Notes under the pieces: model-generated
Database searches by the model: none
What the model saw: only the letters and a program-made list of their open reading frames with translations
What the model was told of the DNA's origin: nothing
Part shown: one piece after another, positions 7,244-15,276 of the stretch
Position numbering within the stretch: the stretch's first letter is position 1
How the letters are laid out: each line of letters starts with the position of its first letter
Program-made: the position numbers and the translations under genes
Origin: Crocinitomicaceae bacterium
GTDB lineage: Bacteria; Bacteroidota; Bacteroidia; Flavobacteriales_D; Crocinitomicaceae
Length of the DNA: 64,000 nucleotides
Direction of reading: 5' to 3'
Assembly (NCBI GenBank): GCA_030730025.1
Contig: JANQWC010000023.1
Span: 7,727 to 71,726 of the forward strand

Positions 7244-9429
7244 TTTCCGAATTCAGATAAGAACTTGATGCGCACCAAACGCAACTCTTCTTCGGTATAG
7301 AGGCCGTCAAATTCGTGGTAGGCCGTAATGAGGTCGTCGGAGTCGGCACCCATGAAATAATCGATGATTTCTTCTTGGTTGTCGCTATCGAGTACGTCGT
7401 TGAGGTAATACGCAATATTGAGTTTGGTGCCAGAGTTGACCACCGTTTCGAGTTCTTCAAGCAAAGCATCAAAAGACTTTCCTTGAGATTTAGCGATGTC
7501 TTCTAAAGGCAACTTGCGGTCGATATTTTGGATGAGTTGCACCTTTGCTCCTGATTTATTGATCAAGGACTTGACTACATAATCTTGCGGACGCTCTATT
7601 TGATGTGCATCGACGTGCGCTGCAATGTGCGCAATAAATGGTGCGCCGTAGCGCTGCGCTTTGCCGGTACCAACGCCTTGAATAGCCGTCAACTCATTTA
7701 AATCAATTGGATACTGCAAGCACATATCGCGCAGCGAAGGCTCTTGAAACACCACAAATGGTGGTACACCCGCTTGCTTGGCCACTTTGCGACGGAGCTC
7801 GAGCAATTGCGCATACAGCACCTCATCAAAGGCCGCGCCTTTTTGATTGAGAATGATGTCGTCGTCGTCGGTGTTAGAAAAATCATGTTGTTTGAACAGC
7901 ATGAAGCTATCTGGCGCGGCTAAAAATGCAGTTCCTTTTGGGGTGAGCTTGAGCGTGCCAAAGGTTTCGATATCTTTATAGAGGTAGCCCGCCACAACTG
8001 CCTGCCGAATGATGGCATTCCAGAAGTGTTCGTCGTGGGCCTTGCCAATCGCAAACAAAGGCAATTGGTCGTGTTTGTAGGCTTTGATGTCTGCATTGAC
8101 GTGCCCCGACAGGAACGCGCAGTAATGCTTGGATTTTTGGGTTTGGTCGAGCTGCACAACACTTTGCAATAAATAATTGAGGTAGAGCCCACCCTCCATG
8201 CGCTCTTGCGGACGTTTACAGTTGTCGCACTTTTCATGGCAGTTTTCATGACTGAATTCTTCGCCAAAATAATGCAAAATGAATTTGCGACGACAAACGG
8301 AGGTCTCTGCATAAGAGACGATTTCATGCAACAATTGCCGACCGATTTCTTGTTCGGTGACGGCCTTGCCTTGAAGGAATTTTTCGAGTTTCTCGATGTC
8401 TTTGTAGCTATAAAAAGCAACGCACTCACCCACACCGCCGTCGCGACCAGCGCGCCCGGTTTCTTGGTAATAGCTTTCGATGGATTTAGGTATGTCGTGG
8501 TGAATGACATAGCGCACGTCTGGTTTGTCGATGCCCATGCCAAAAGCAATAGTAGCCACAATAACTTCTACATCTTCCATCAAAAATGCATCTTGGTGAC
8601 GCGCCCTTGAACCTGCGTCTAAACCTGCGTGATATGGCAGAGCGTTGATGCCATTGACTTGCAACAGCTCTGCAATTTCTTCTACTTTTTTGCGGCTCAG
8701 GCAGTAAATGATGCCGCTTTGGCCTTCGTGCTGCTTGATGTAACGTATGATTTGTTTCTCGACTTCGCGTTTGGGGCGAATTTCGTAATAGAGGTTGTCT
8801 CGGTTGAAAGAAGACTTAAAGACGTCGGCATCCAGCATGTTGAGGTTCTTTTGGATGTCGTGCTGAACTTTTGGGGTGGCCGTTGCCGTGAGGGCAATGA
8901 TGGGCACCGATGAGATTTTTTCGAAAATTTCGCGCAGACGGCGGTATTCTGGCCTGAAGTCATGGCCCCACTCAGAAATACAATGCGCTTCGTCGATGGC
9001 AAAAAAGGAGATCGGAACCGCTGCTAGAAAATCGATGTTTTCTTTCTTGGTAAGGGACTCCGGTGCAACGTATAGCATTTTGGTCTGGCCACTCAAGACA
9101 TCGGACTTCACTTGAGCGATTTCTGCTTTGCTCAGCGAAGAATTCAAGAAATGCGCCACCTGACCCGTTTGAGAGAAGCCTCGAACGGCATCTACTTGGT
9201 TTTTCATGAGCGCGATGAGCGGCGACACAATAATGGAGGTGCCGGGTAGGATCAGAGAAGGCAATTGGTAGCACAAAGACTTTCCGCCGCCAGTGGGCAT
9301 GAGTACAAATGTATTGCGGCCTGCTAATACATTTTCAATGATTTGCTTTTGGGCGCCTTTGAATTGATCGTAACCAAAATAGTTCTTAAGGGCGTCTTTG
9401 AGTTGATATGTTGGCGTAATGAGCGACAT
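7240..9429 (-). CDS. recQ: ATP-dependent DNA helicase RecQ
   Basis: 729 residues, superfamily 2 3'-5' helicase that unwinds recombination and replication intermediates. Domains in order: helicase core with Walker A TGGGKS (Lys50) and DEAH box at 146-149 followed by the aromatic-rich loop EWGHDFRP; second RecA fold ending GRAGRDG; zinc-binding cysteines (CRRKF, then CHEKCDNC) around 378-405; winged helix; HRDC domain at about 525-600; and an acidic C-terminal tail of about 120 residues common in Bacteroidota RecQ. The gene is downstream of nfu in the same direction with 86 bases between. That gap holds a 7-bp inverted repeat ending five bases before the ATG. Confidence 0.96.
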   Translation of the reverse strand: MSLITPTYQLKDALKNYFGYDQFKGAQKQIIENVLAGRNTFVLMPTGGGKSLCYQLPSLILPGTSIIVSPLIALMKNQVDAVRGFSQTGQVAHFLNSSLSKAEIAQVKSDVLSGQTKMLYVAPESLTKKENIDFLAAVPISFFAIDEAHCISEWGHDFRPEYRRLREIFEKISSVPIIALTATATPKVQHDIQKNLNMLDADVFKSSFNRDNLYYEIRPKREVEKQIIRYIKQHEGQSGIIYCLSRKKVEEIAELLQVNGINALPYHAGLDAGSRARHQDAFLMEDVEVIVATIAFGMGIDKPDVRYVIHHDIPKSIESYYQETGRAGRDGGVGECVAFYSYKDIEKLEKFLQGKAVTEQEIGRQLLHEIVSYAETSVCRRKFILHYFGEEFSHENCHEKCDNCKRPQERMEGGLYLNYLLQSVVQLDQTQKSKHYCAFLSGHVNADIKAYKHDQLPLFAIGKAHDEHFWNAIIRQAVVAGYLYKDIETFGTLKLTPKGTAFLAAPDSFMLFKQHDFSNTDDDDIILNQKGAAFDEVLYAQLLELRRKVAKQAGVPPFVVFQEPSLRDMCLQYPIDLNELTAIQGVGTGKAQRYGAPFIAHIAAHVDAHQIERPQDYVVKSLINKSGAKVQLIQNIDRKLPLEDIAKSQGKSFDALLEELETVVNSGTKLNIAYYLNDVLDSDNQEEIIDYFMGADSDDLITAYHEFDGLYTEEELRLVRIKFLSEFGN

Positions 9430-9433
9430 AGGT

Positions 9434-9452
9434 CTTGTTGAGAAACAACAAG
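9434..9452 (-). promoter_or_regulatory. Inverted repeat in the recQ leader
   Basis: Perfect 7-bp arms CTTGTTG and CAACAAG around a 5-base loop, ending four bases before the recQ start region. A one-mismatch -7 element (TAAACTTG, 9449-9456 on the minus strand) overlaps it. The repeat could be an operator or an mRNA hairpin masking the start codon; the sequence alone does not decide. Confidence 0.4.
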
Positions 9453-9515
9453 TTTAAAAAGTTGTTCATCTAAAAATAACGCAAAATTCGCACATAGACA
9501 CTATACAGGCTAAAA

Positions 9516-10145
9516 TTAAGCGTTAAAGGCCACTACTTCATTGACTTCTGGCAAATGTTGTTTGAGGAGATTTTCGATACCACCTTTCAAAGTAGCCGTA
9601 GATGAAGGGCAACCTGCGCATGATCCCTTAAGCATGACCGTTACTTTTCCGTCTTCGAAACCAAGAAAGTCAATGGCGCCGCCGTCGTTGGCAACTGCTG
9701 GCCTCACGTACTGATCGAGTAGGTCAATGATGGCGTCATCTAGTGGCGAAGCTGCAAAATTGGCTTTTTTAGCTGTGGCTTGCCCAGCTGGAGCGCTCTC
9801 AGTGGAGTCAACAGGCTGTTCGTCGTGCTGAATTTGGCTCGGCATGGCAATCAGTACTTCTTTTTCAAAGCTGATCCATTCGCGAATGAACTCGCGGAGC
9901 TCCATGGTGATGAAATCCCAGGGAACGTTGTCTGTTTTGGCAACGGTCACGAAATTGACCGCAATAAAGACTTTGGTGACAAATGGAAAGTCGAATAAGG
10001 CCTCGGCAAGGGGTGAATAGCCCTTTGCTGCTGCTTTGTTTTCAAACTCGACAGAAGCGCCGGTTGGCAATAAATATTTGTTGGCCACGAACTTCATGGT
10101 AGAAGGATTGGGCGTCATTTCGCTGTAAACTGTAACGGGTATCAT
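9516..10145 (-). CDS. Nfu/NifU-type Fe-S cluster scaffold protein
   Basis: 209 residues from the ATG at 10145 (MIPVTVYSEMTPNPSTMKF). Upstream in-frame ATGs would run into the DUF4301 stop region and add unrelated sequence. Residues 1-90 match the Nfu N-terminal domain (TPNPSTMKF). Residues about 125-209 are the NifU C-terminal domain with the cluster-binding CxxC in KGSCAGCPSS. Members bind a 4Fe-4S cluster transiently and deliver it to target enzymes; LipA, also in this window, is a typical client. An exact TAnnTTTG box lies 19 bases upstream, so it can be expressed separately from the DUF4301 gene. Confidence 0.92.
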   Translation of the reverse strand: MIPVTVYSEMTPNPSTMKFVANKYLLPTGASVEFENKAAAKGYSPLAEALFDFPFVTKVFIAVNFVTVAKTDNVPWDFITMELREFIREWISFEKEVLIAMPSQIQHDEQPVDSTESAPAGQATAKKANFAASPLDDAIIDLLDQYVRPAVANDGGAIDFLGFEDGKVTVMLKGSCAGCPSSTATLKGGIENLLKQHLPEVNEVVAFNA

Positions 10146-10164
10146 GCTTTTTGATTTTGGCTTA

Positions 10165-10172
10165 CAAAAGTA
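10165..10172 (-). promoter_or_regulatory. -7 box TACTTTTG for the nfu gene
   Basis: Exact TAnnTTTG on the minus strand, 19 bases before the ATG at 10145. It lies just inside the intergenic region and close to the stop of the upstream DUF4301 gene. Confidence 0.45.
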
Positions 10173-10179
10173 ACCAATT

Positions 10180-11589
10180 CTAAGCGCCTTTGTTTGCTTG
10201 ATGTGCAAAATCCAATAAATCTAAGGCAGATTTAACTGGCGAAAAAACTGCGGACGGTACCTCCACAAAAAGGGTGTTCCAATTGGCCATGGCGCCATTC
10301 CACAAACCGGGTTGCTCGACAAAATAAACGCGTTCACCGCCTTGGTTTTTTTCTACTACAAAATAGGTGTTGGGATCTGCAAATTGCTGCAAAGGCAGCG
10401 GGTTGTCTGAGAGATCGCAGGGGCTCAAGACCATCAAGACCGGGTTAAAGTAAGCGCTTTGCAACATGAGTTTGCTGGCTTGCGGATGACCGTGCAGTTG
10501 CGCTTTTTCGACGATTTGTTTGCTGGCCACGCCGTTCATTTCTACGAAAAAGGGACCTCCGCCGGGTTGGCCATCGTTGCGCACCATGCCACAAACGCGC
10601 AGTGGCCTGTTCAATAAAGCTTGCCAATCTTGCAGCGCCAAACCAACGAGTGCTGCCGAGTCAAGTAAACCCATGCGCTCGTTCCAAGCAGCGAAACCCG
10701 CTTGATCTGCGGTGGCCACAAATTGGCGCAAGGCGCTTCTGATCTCGATTTGCAAGCCCAATAGAAATTCCCAATTGGCGTTACTCGCTTGTCTTTGGTC
10801 AAAATGCTGAATGTTGTCGATGTTTTTGACCAACACATACGGTGCCTGGAGCGTCTCTAAATTTTGCAAGAGCGTGCCGTGGCCTGCTGGCCTGCGTAAT
10901 GCTTGCCCTTTTGCATCGGTCACAAGTTGTTGTTGCTGATCAAATACGTAGGCATCTGTGTTTTTATCTTGACTTGAATACGTCACCTGATAATTTTGGC
11001 CTGTCAAAGCGGCCAATTCGGCCACACACTTTTCAAAAGCTTGGTGGAAGTCTTCTTGGATGGTAAAATGAAAGTGAATGGGGCCTTGCGCTAAGGCTTG
11101 AACTTGGCTCAGGTGCTCTTGAAAAGCGTTGAGCACAAAAGGCTCGTGGATATGAAAGGAAATGAGGCCTTTGGGCAACGCGCCAAAGTTGAGGCCACCC
11201 GCACCCATCAAGACTTCAATAAATGCACTTAATGTGAGTTCGCCAGCGAGATAAGCAGTTTGGATGTGCTGCGGCAATTGGCGAAAGAGCGCAAAATCTG
11301 GCAAGCGGCTGAAAAAACGCTCTGCCTGCTTGGTGTTTTCTGCGTCGGGGTGTTGTAAGTAATCGAAAAGAAACGCGAACATGCGAGAGCCCGAACCAGA
11401 AGCGGGAATAAAAAAGTGCAGCGGCTCGTTGAAAAAACGCGCGGTTTGGCGGTAGCGTTCTTGTTGGTCTTCGGTGATACTCAGGATGCCATCGCCCAAG
11501 CGACAAGGACGCAAAACAGGAAGGGTTTGCTGACCATTCTCGATCGCTTGTCTTTGAGCTGCTATGCTTGCATTGGTTTGAGCCGACAT
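10180..11589 (-). CDS. DUF4301 family protein
   Basis: 469 residues. The sequence matches the DUF4301 family found almost only in Bacteroidota. Near residue 62 it has IPASGSGSRMF, which resembles the glycine-rich GxGxR-M loop of nucleotide-sugar pyrophosphorylases. Later blocks include GHGTLLQNLETL and GGGPFFVEMNGV. These support a distant nucleotidyltransferase-like fold, but no substrate is established. There is no signal peptide, so it should be cytoplasmic. It is divergent from the short methyltransferase-like gene (26-base gap), and the nfu gene follows on the same strand. Family call is good; function is inferred only. Confidence 0.85.
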   Translation of the reverse strand: MSAQTNASIAAQRQAIENGQQTLPVLRPCRLGDGILSITEDQQERYRQTARFFNEPLHFFIPASGSGSRMFAFLFDYLQHPDAENTKQAERFFSRLPDFALFRQLPQHIQTAYLAGELTLSAFIEVLMGAGGLNFGALPKGLISFHIHEPFVLNAFQEHLSQVQALAQGPIHFHFTIQEDFHQAFEKCVAELAALTGQNYQVTYSSQDKNTDAYVFDQQQQLVTDAKGQALRRPAGHGTLLQNLETLQAPYVLVKNIDNIQHFDQRQASNANWEFLLGLQIEIRSALRQFVATADQAGFAAWNERMGLLDSAALVGLALQDWQALLNRPLRVCGMVRNDGQPGGGPFFVEMNGVASKQIVEKAQLHGHPQASKLMLQSAYFNPVLMVLSPCDLSDNPLPLQQFADPNTYFVVEKNQGGERVYFVEQPGLWNGAMANWNTLFVEVPSAVFSPVKSALDLLDFAHQANKGA

Positions 11590-11603
11590 CGGTTTCTTTT
11601 TTG

Positions 11604-11611
11604 TTATTTTG
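11604..11611 (+). promoter_or_regulatory. Possible -7 box for the methyltransferase-like gene
   Basis: TTATTTTG differs from TAnnTTTG at one base and ends four bases (CGTT) before the ATG at 11616, the same spacing as at ctaA, lpxD and purT. Confidence 0.3.
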
Positions 11612-11615
11612 CGTT

Positions 11616-12098
11616 ATGTTTCGCTGCATCGAATATACTGCTTTTCTGTGGAAAGCCAAGGGCCGGCATGGTACACACTCGCCTTTTGCCTATTGGTTAG
11701 TAGATGTCGTGGCTAGGCAACAAGTAATTGCAGCAGTGCACCTACCTCTTGATATCCCATCAAAAAAGACGCGGCAATTTATCGCTAAGCTACAACACGC
11801 GCTGGCCGAACACCAACTCAGCCACTTTGATCAAACAGCAGAAAAGCCCTCAAAACCATGTATTTGCATTTTGACACACGATCAACTTCCCCATGTTGAG
11901 ACCGCGCTGCAACATCAATTATGGCATCCAGAAACCATCTTTGTAGTCTTGAACCCGCGGGCCAAAAACAAGCGACACCACTGGCAAAAGCTTTGTCAGA
12001 TGGAGGTTTTCCATTTCACAGCCGATTGTTACTTTTTTGGCCTGCTGAGTCCGCGTCCGGGGCAAGTCAAAGAACATTTTTACCTAAAACTGAGCTGA
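11616..12098 (+). CDS. Short methyltransferase-like protein lacking the SAM core
   Basis: 160 residues from the ATG at 11616. The N terminus (LWKAKGRHGTHSPFAYWLV) matches the start of a Bacteroidota class I SAM-dependent methyltransferase family. The C terminus (FHFTADCYFFGLLSPR then KEHFYLKL) matches that family's end. Full members are roughly 230-260 residues. Here the middle with the glycine-rich SAM-binding loop is missing, and the remaining centre (CICILTHDQLPHVETAL, then a strand ETIFVVLNP) corresponds to the late Rossmann strands. It is therefore unlikely to methylate by itself. It could be a decaying gene or a repurposed protein; the frame is intact. The family comparison is from memory. 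Confidence 0.65.
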   Translation: MFRCIEYTAFLWKAKGRHGTHSPFAYWLVDVVARQQVIAAVHLPLDIPSKKTRQFIAKLQHALAEHQLSHFDQTAEKPSKPCICILTHDQLPHVETALQHQLWHPETIFVVLNPRAKNKRHHWQKLCQMEVFHFTADCYFFGLLSPRPGQVKEHFYLKLS

Positions 12099-12113
12099 AC
12101 CACCAATATTCTT

Positions 12114-12121
12114 TAGTTTTG
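12114..12121 (+). promoter_or_regulatory. -7 box TAGTTTTG for the beta-helix lipoprotein gene
   Basis: Exact TAnnTTTG, 14 bases before the ATG at 12136. The GTG that would extend the frame (12121) overlaps the last base of the box, which argues for the ATG as start. Confidence 0.5.
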
Positions 12122-12135
12122 TGCGTTCACTTGCT

Positions 12136-13539
12136 ATGCGCTATTTCTACGCTTTTACGGTTTTGCTCGGTTTGTTCTTTTGGAGCACACTCAGCTCTTG
12201 CAATAAGCAGGTGTTGCTCTCTAAATCCAACCTTACGTTTTCAACAGACACACTGGTGTTTGACACCGTTTTCACCACTATTGGCTCTACGACCAAATCT
12301 TTCAAGATTTACAACCCTGATCAGCGCAGCCTGCAAATTGAGGAAATCGAGCTCATGGGCGGCGCAAATTCAGTGTACAGGATCAATGTAGATGGCACGC
12401 CCGGAATAATACATAAAGATCTCCTGCTCGAATCCAAAGACTCCCTTTTTATTTTTGTGGAGGTCACCTTGCAGGTCAACAACAGCACCAACCCACTGAT
12501 CATCGAAGATTCCGTGCGTTTTCGGACCAACGGCAAAGACCAATACGTCAAACTCGCCACCTGGGGGCAAGACGCCTACTTCCATTATTCCAATTTTCAG
12601 AGCCAAATTTTTGACTTCAACGAGGGCGTTTGGCCCAACGACAAACCACACGTCATTTACGGCGCCGCAATTGTAGACTCCGCCAAAACACTCACCATTC
12701 CCGCAGGCACGAAGGTGCATTTACACAAAAACGCCTTACTATATGTGTACAAAGGATCGTTGCAAATCGAAGGGCAACTTGGCAATGAAGTGATTTTCCA
12801 GGGAGACCGCCTCGAGCAAGACTACCAAGACGTGAGCGGGCAATACTACGGCATTTACCTGCATGAAGCGTTGCCGAGCAACATCAATTACGCCATGCTC
12901 AAAAACGGTACTTCGGGCGTGCATTTATTTAGTGAAGACCCCAGCAACTCAAGCTACACGCTCAACATTCAAAATACGCAAATCTTCAACCAAGCCCGCT
13001 ATGGCATTTTCATTTTTGCCGGCGCCAAGGTGAAGGCCGAAAACTGCTTGATTTCACAAAACGGCACGCACGCGCTGTTGGTTTTGCAGGGCGGAGACTT
13101 CAATTTCAATCACTGCAATTTACTCGGTTATGGCGCCTCCACCAACCCCGCAGTAGGCATCAGTAATTATTACAACGACTACGCTCAAAACCAAACACTG
13201 GTCTCGAGTATTGAAGAAGGTGTATTTAAGAACTGTGTCATTTACGGCAACTTAGATACCGAAATTGCGATGGATACCATCCAAATGGCTGGTGTGCAGC
13301 TCAATTTTGACTTTGATTACAGTGTGTTCAAATCAGAAACCACTTATACCGATACATTTTACGGGACCCAGTTGTTTTGGAATTTGCCGCCCTTATTTAC
13401 CAACCCGAGTGAAAAGGACTTCACATTTGGCAGCAATTCGTCATTGAGTAACAAAGGCATTAGCTCCTCTGTATTTACCGATATTTTGGGCCAAGCGCGC
13501 AATAACCCGCCGGATATTGGCGCCATTGAGCTACCCTAA
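12136..13539 (+). CDS. Right-handed beta-helix lipoprotein
   Basis: 467 residues. A lipoprotein signal is present (LLGLFFWSTLSSC, lipidated Cys near 22). Residues about 35-150 form a conserved Bacteroidota block (FSTDTLVFDTVFTTIGSTTK then KIYNP), probably an immunoglobulin-like domain. Residues about 170-430 look like parallel beta-helix rungs with repeated short strands and Asn/Gly turns (NYAMLKNGTSGVHLF, ENCLISQNGTHALLV). The end DPPDIGAIELP-like motif (NNPPDIGAIELP) is typical of this group. Such proteins are attached to the outer or inner membrane; carbohydrate binding or cleavage is possible, but no catalytic residues can be assigned. A strong terminator follows. Confidence 0.85.
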   Translation: MRYFYAFTVLLGLFFWSTLSSCNKQVLLSKSNLTFSTDTLVFDTVFTTIGSTTKSFKIYNPDQRSLQIEEIELMGGANSVYRINVDGTPGIIHKDLLLESKDSLFIFVEVTLQVNNSTNPLIIEDSVRFRTNGKDQYVKLATWGQDAYFHYSNFQSQIFDFNEGVWPNDKPHVIYGAAIVDSAKTLTIPAGTKVHLHKNALLYVYKGSLQIEGQLGNEVIFQGDRLEQDYQDVSGQYYGIYLHEALPSNINYAMLKNGTSGVHLFSEDPSNSSYTLNIQNTQIFNQARYGIFIFAGAKVKAENCLISQNGTHALLVLQGGDFNFNHCNLLGYGASTNPAVGISNYYNDYAQNQTLVSSIEEGVFKNCVIYGNLDTEIAMDTIQMAGVQLNFDFDYSVFKSETTYTDTFYGTQLFWNLPPLFTNPSEKDFTFGSNSSLSNKGISSSVFTDILGQARNNPPDIGAIELP

Positions 13540-13544
13540 CGGAC

Positions 13545-13579
13545 AAAAAAAAACCGTGAGCTGAACCCACGGTTTTTTT
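13545..13579. terminator. Bidirectional rho-independent terminator
   Basis: Stem AAACCGTG (13551-13558) pairs with CACGGTTT (13568-13575). It is preceded by an A tract and followed by a T tract, so it can end both the beta-helix gene on the plus strand and mdh on the minus strand. Confidence 0.85.
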
Positions 13580-13614
13580 CTATTTGTCTTGAAAGCAATT
13601 TAACTTTCTTCTAA

Positions 13615-14553
13615 TTAGGCATTTGCATTCATGTTATCGAGAACTTCCATCACACCTTTCACTGCTTCTGCTGAATCGACGAGTAAGGCGCGTTCTGCTT
13701 CATTCAAATGCAATTCGATGATTTTTTCGATACCGTTTTTACCCAAAACAACAGGCACACCTAAGTAGATGTCTGACATGCCGTATTCGCCTTGTAACCA
13801 AGCGCAAACTGGGAAAATACGTTTTTGATCGCGGACAACAGCCTCTACCATTTGAGCAGCAGCTGCTCCTGGCGCATACCAAGCAGATGTACCGAGTAAT
13901 TTAACGATTTCGCCACCGCCGAATTTAGTACGCTCGATGATTTCGTTCAAACGTGCTTCATCGATCAGCTCAGTTACTGGAATACCACCAACGGTTGTGT
14001 AGCGCGGTAGTGGAACCATTGTGTCTCCGTGGCCACCCATCAATACAGCTTGGATGTCTTTTGGAGAAACGTTGAGTTCTTCGGCTAAAAATGCGCGGTA
14101 ACGTGCGGTATCTAAAACACCTGCCATACCAAATACGCGAGAAGACGGCATGTTGGCATTTAAAAATGCGCAGTAAGTCATGACATCTAATGGATTGGAT
14201 ACCACAATGATGATGGCGTTTGGCGAGTATTTCACGACGTTTTCCGTCACGGTCTTAACGATACCAGCATTGGTTGCGATAAGGTCGTCACGAGACATTC
14301 CTGGCTTGCGCGGCAAACCTGAGGTAATGACTACAACATCTGAATCTGCGGTACGCGCGTAATCATTGGTACAACCAATCGTACGAGAATCATAAAGGTT
14401 AATGGGGGCTGTTTGCCAGATATCCAAAGCCTTGCCTTCGGCAAATCCTTCTTTGATGTCTAGTAATACAATTTCATTGGCGATCTCACGGGTAGCCAAT
14501 ACATCGGCACAGGTCGCTCCTACGTTTCCTGCACCTACAACAGTTACTTTCAT
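13615..14553 (-). CDS. mdh: Malate dehydrogenase
   Basis: 312 residues, cytoplasmic NAD-dependent oxidation of malate to oxaloacetate in the TCA cycle. It has the Rossmann loop GAGNVG at 7-12 and Asp32, which favours NAD. The substrate loop PRKPGMSRDD carries Arg82 and Arg88, Arg152 follows, and the catalytic His175 lies in GGHGDTMVP. This is the LDH-like malate dehydrogenase group, for which 310-315 residues is normal. It is monocistronic: a terminator lies just past its stop, and the divergent sigma factor gene starts 147 bases upstream. A weak -7-like TAAATTCG is at 14590-14597 on the minus strand. Confidence 0.97.
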   Translation of the reverse strand: MKVTVVGAGNVGATCADVLATREIANEIVLLDIKEGFAEGKALDIWQTAPINLYDSRTIGCTNDYARTADSDVVVITSGLPRKPGMSRDDLIATNAGIVKTVTENVVKYSPNAIIIVVSNPLDVMTYCAFLNANMPSSRVFGMAGVLDTARYRAFLAEELNVSPKDIQAVLMGGHGDTMVPLPRYTTVGGIPVTELIDEARLNEIIERTKFGGGEIVKLLGTSAWYAPGAAAAQMVEAVVRDQKRIFPVCAWLQGEYGMSDIYLGVPVVLGKNGIEKIIELHLNEAERALLVDSAEAVKGVMEVLDNMNANA

Positions 14554-14672
14554 TTGTCTTGTTTTTAAATTGATAAAAGCTTTGCGAGACGAATTTACGC
14601 ATAGTTAACATAAAAATGATTTTTTTTCTCGCTAATTGACTTTCGGATGGCCATCTTAGGCAACCCTCTGCT

Positions 14673-14680
14673 TAGCTTTG
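14673..14680 (+). promoter_or_regulatory. -7 box TAGCTTTG for the ECF sigma gene
   Basis: Exact TAnnTTTG, 20 bases before the TTG start at 14701, consistent with housekeeping-sigma transcription of the sigma operon and with a start at that TTG. Confidence 0.45.
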
Positions 14681-14700
14681 CGTTAAGTAAATATTGAAAA

Positions 14701-15276
14701 TTGGAGCAGCAAGACAACTTAAAACAAATTGTGGAGGGGTGCCTCAGAGGTGAGCGACGCTCGCAAGAACGCCTATTCACTATGTTTTACGGTAAAATGA
14801 TGGCTGTCAGTATGCGCTACATTGGCGACCGCGACAGCGCTCAGGAGGTGCTCCAGGTTTCATTTTTAAAGGTCTTTGACAAATTGGAACATTTTGATTT
14901 CTCTGGCTCTCTCGAGGGCTGGATGCGCAGAATTGTGAGCAATACCGCTATTGATCATTTGCGAAAGGCCAAAAAAAATCCGTTTTTGTCTGACCAAGAC
15001 AACGACTTCAAATCCATGGCCGAAGACCCCATGCAAGTTCAAGAACTCCTCGCGCACACCCAACTCAAGGCCGAGCTTGCACAAGCAGCCATCGCCAAAC
15101 TATCGCCCGCCTATCGCACGGTTTTCAACCTCTACGTGATCGAAGAGCGCAGCCACAAAGAAATTGCCGAACTACTCGGCATCTCCGAAGGCACATCAAA
15201 ATCCAATTTAGCAAAAGCAAAAATGAATTTGCAACGCCATTTAAAAGAACAATTTATACAGATCGACAAAAGATGA
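14701..15276 (+). CDS. ECF-type RNA polymerase sigma factor
   Basis: 191 residues. Sigma region 2 spans about 25-90 (DSAQEVLQVSFLKVF, SLEGWMRRIVSNTAIDHLR). Region 4 spans about 130-180 (LSPAYRTVFNLYVIE then HKEIAELLGISEGTSKSNL). The start is a TTG: a stop lies in frame at 14695-14697, and the next ATG would remove 27 residues including the conserved IVEGCLRGERRSQERLF helix. A GTG at 14731 is the alternative. The stop overlaps the following gene in ATGA (15273-15276). That gene encodes a single-pass membrane protein and is the likely anti-sigma partner. Regulon unknown. Confidence 0.93.
   Translation: MEQQDNLKQIVEGCLRGERRSQERLFTMFYGKMMAVSMRYIGDRDSAQEVLQVSFLKVFDKLEHFDFSGSLEGWMRRIVSNTAIDHLRKAKKNPFLSDQDNDFKSMAEDPMQVQELLAHTQLKAELAQAAIAKLSPAYRTVFNLYVIEERSHKEIAELLGISEGTSKSNLAKAKMNLQRHLKEQFIQIDKR

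Noticed and set aside
7920-8561. 213-codon frame on the same strand within recQ
   Set aside because: Lies wholly within the helicase coding region in another frame; low complexity in Ser, Thr and Lys.
12121-12135. GTG extension of the beta-helix lipoprotein
   Set aside because: It overlaps the -7 box and would put five extra residues before a well-formed lipoprotein signal.
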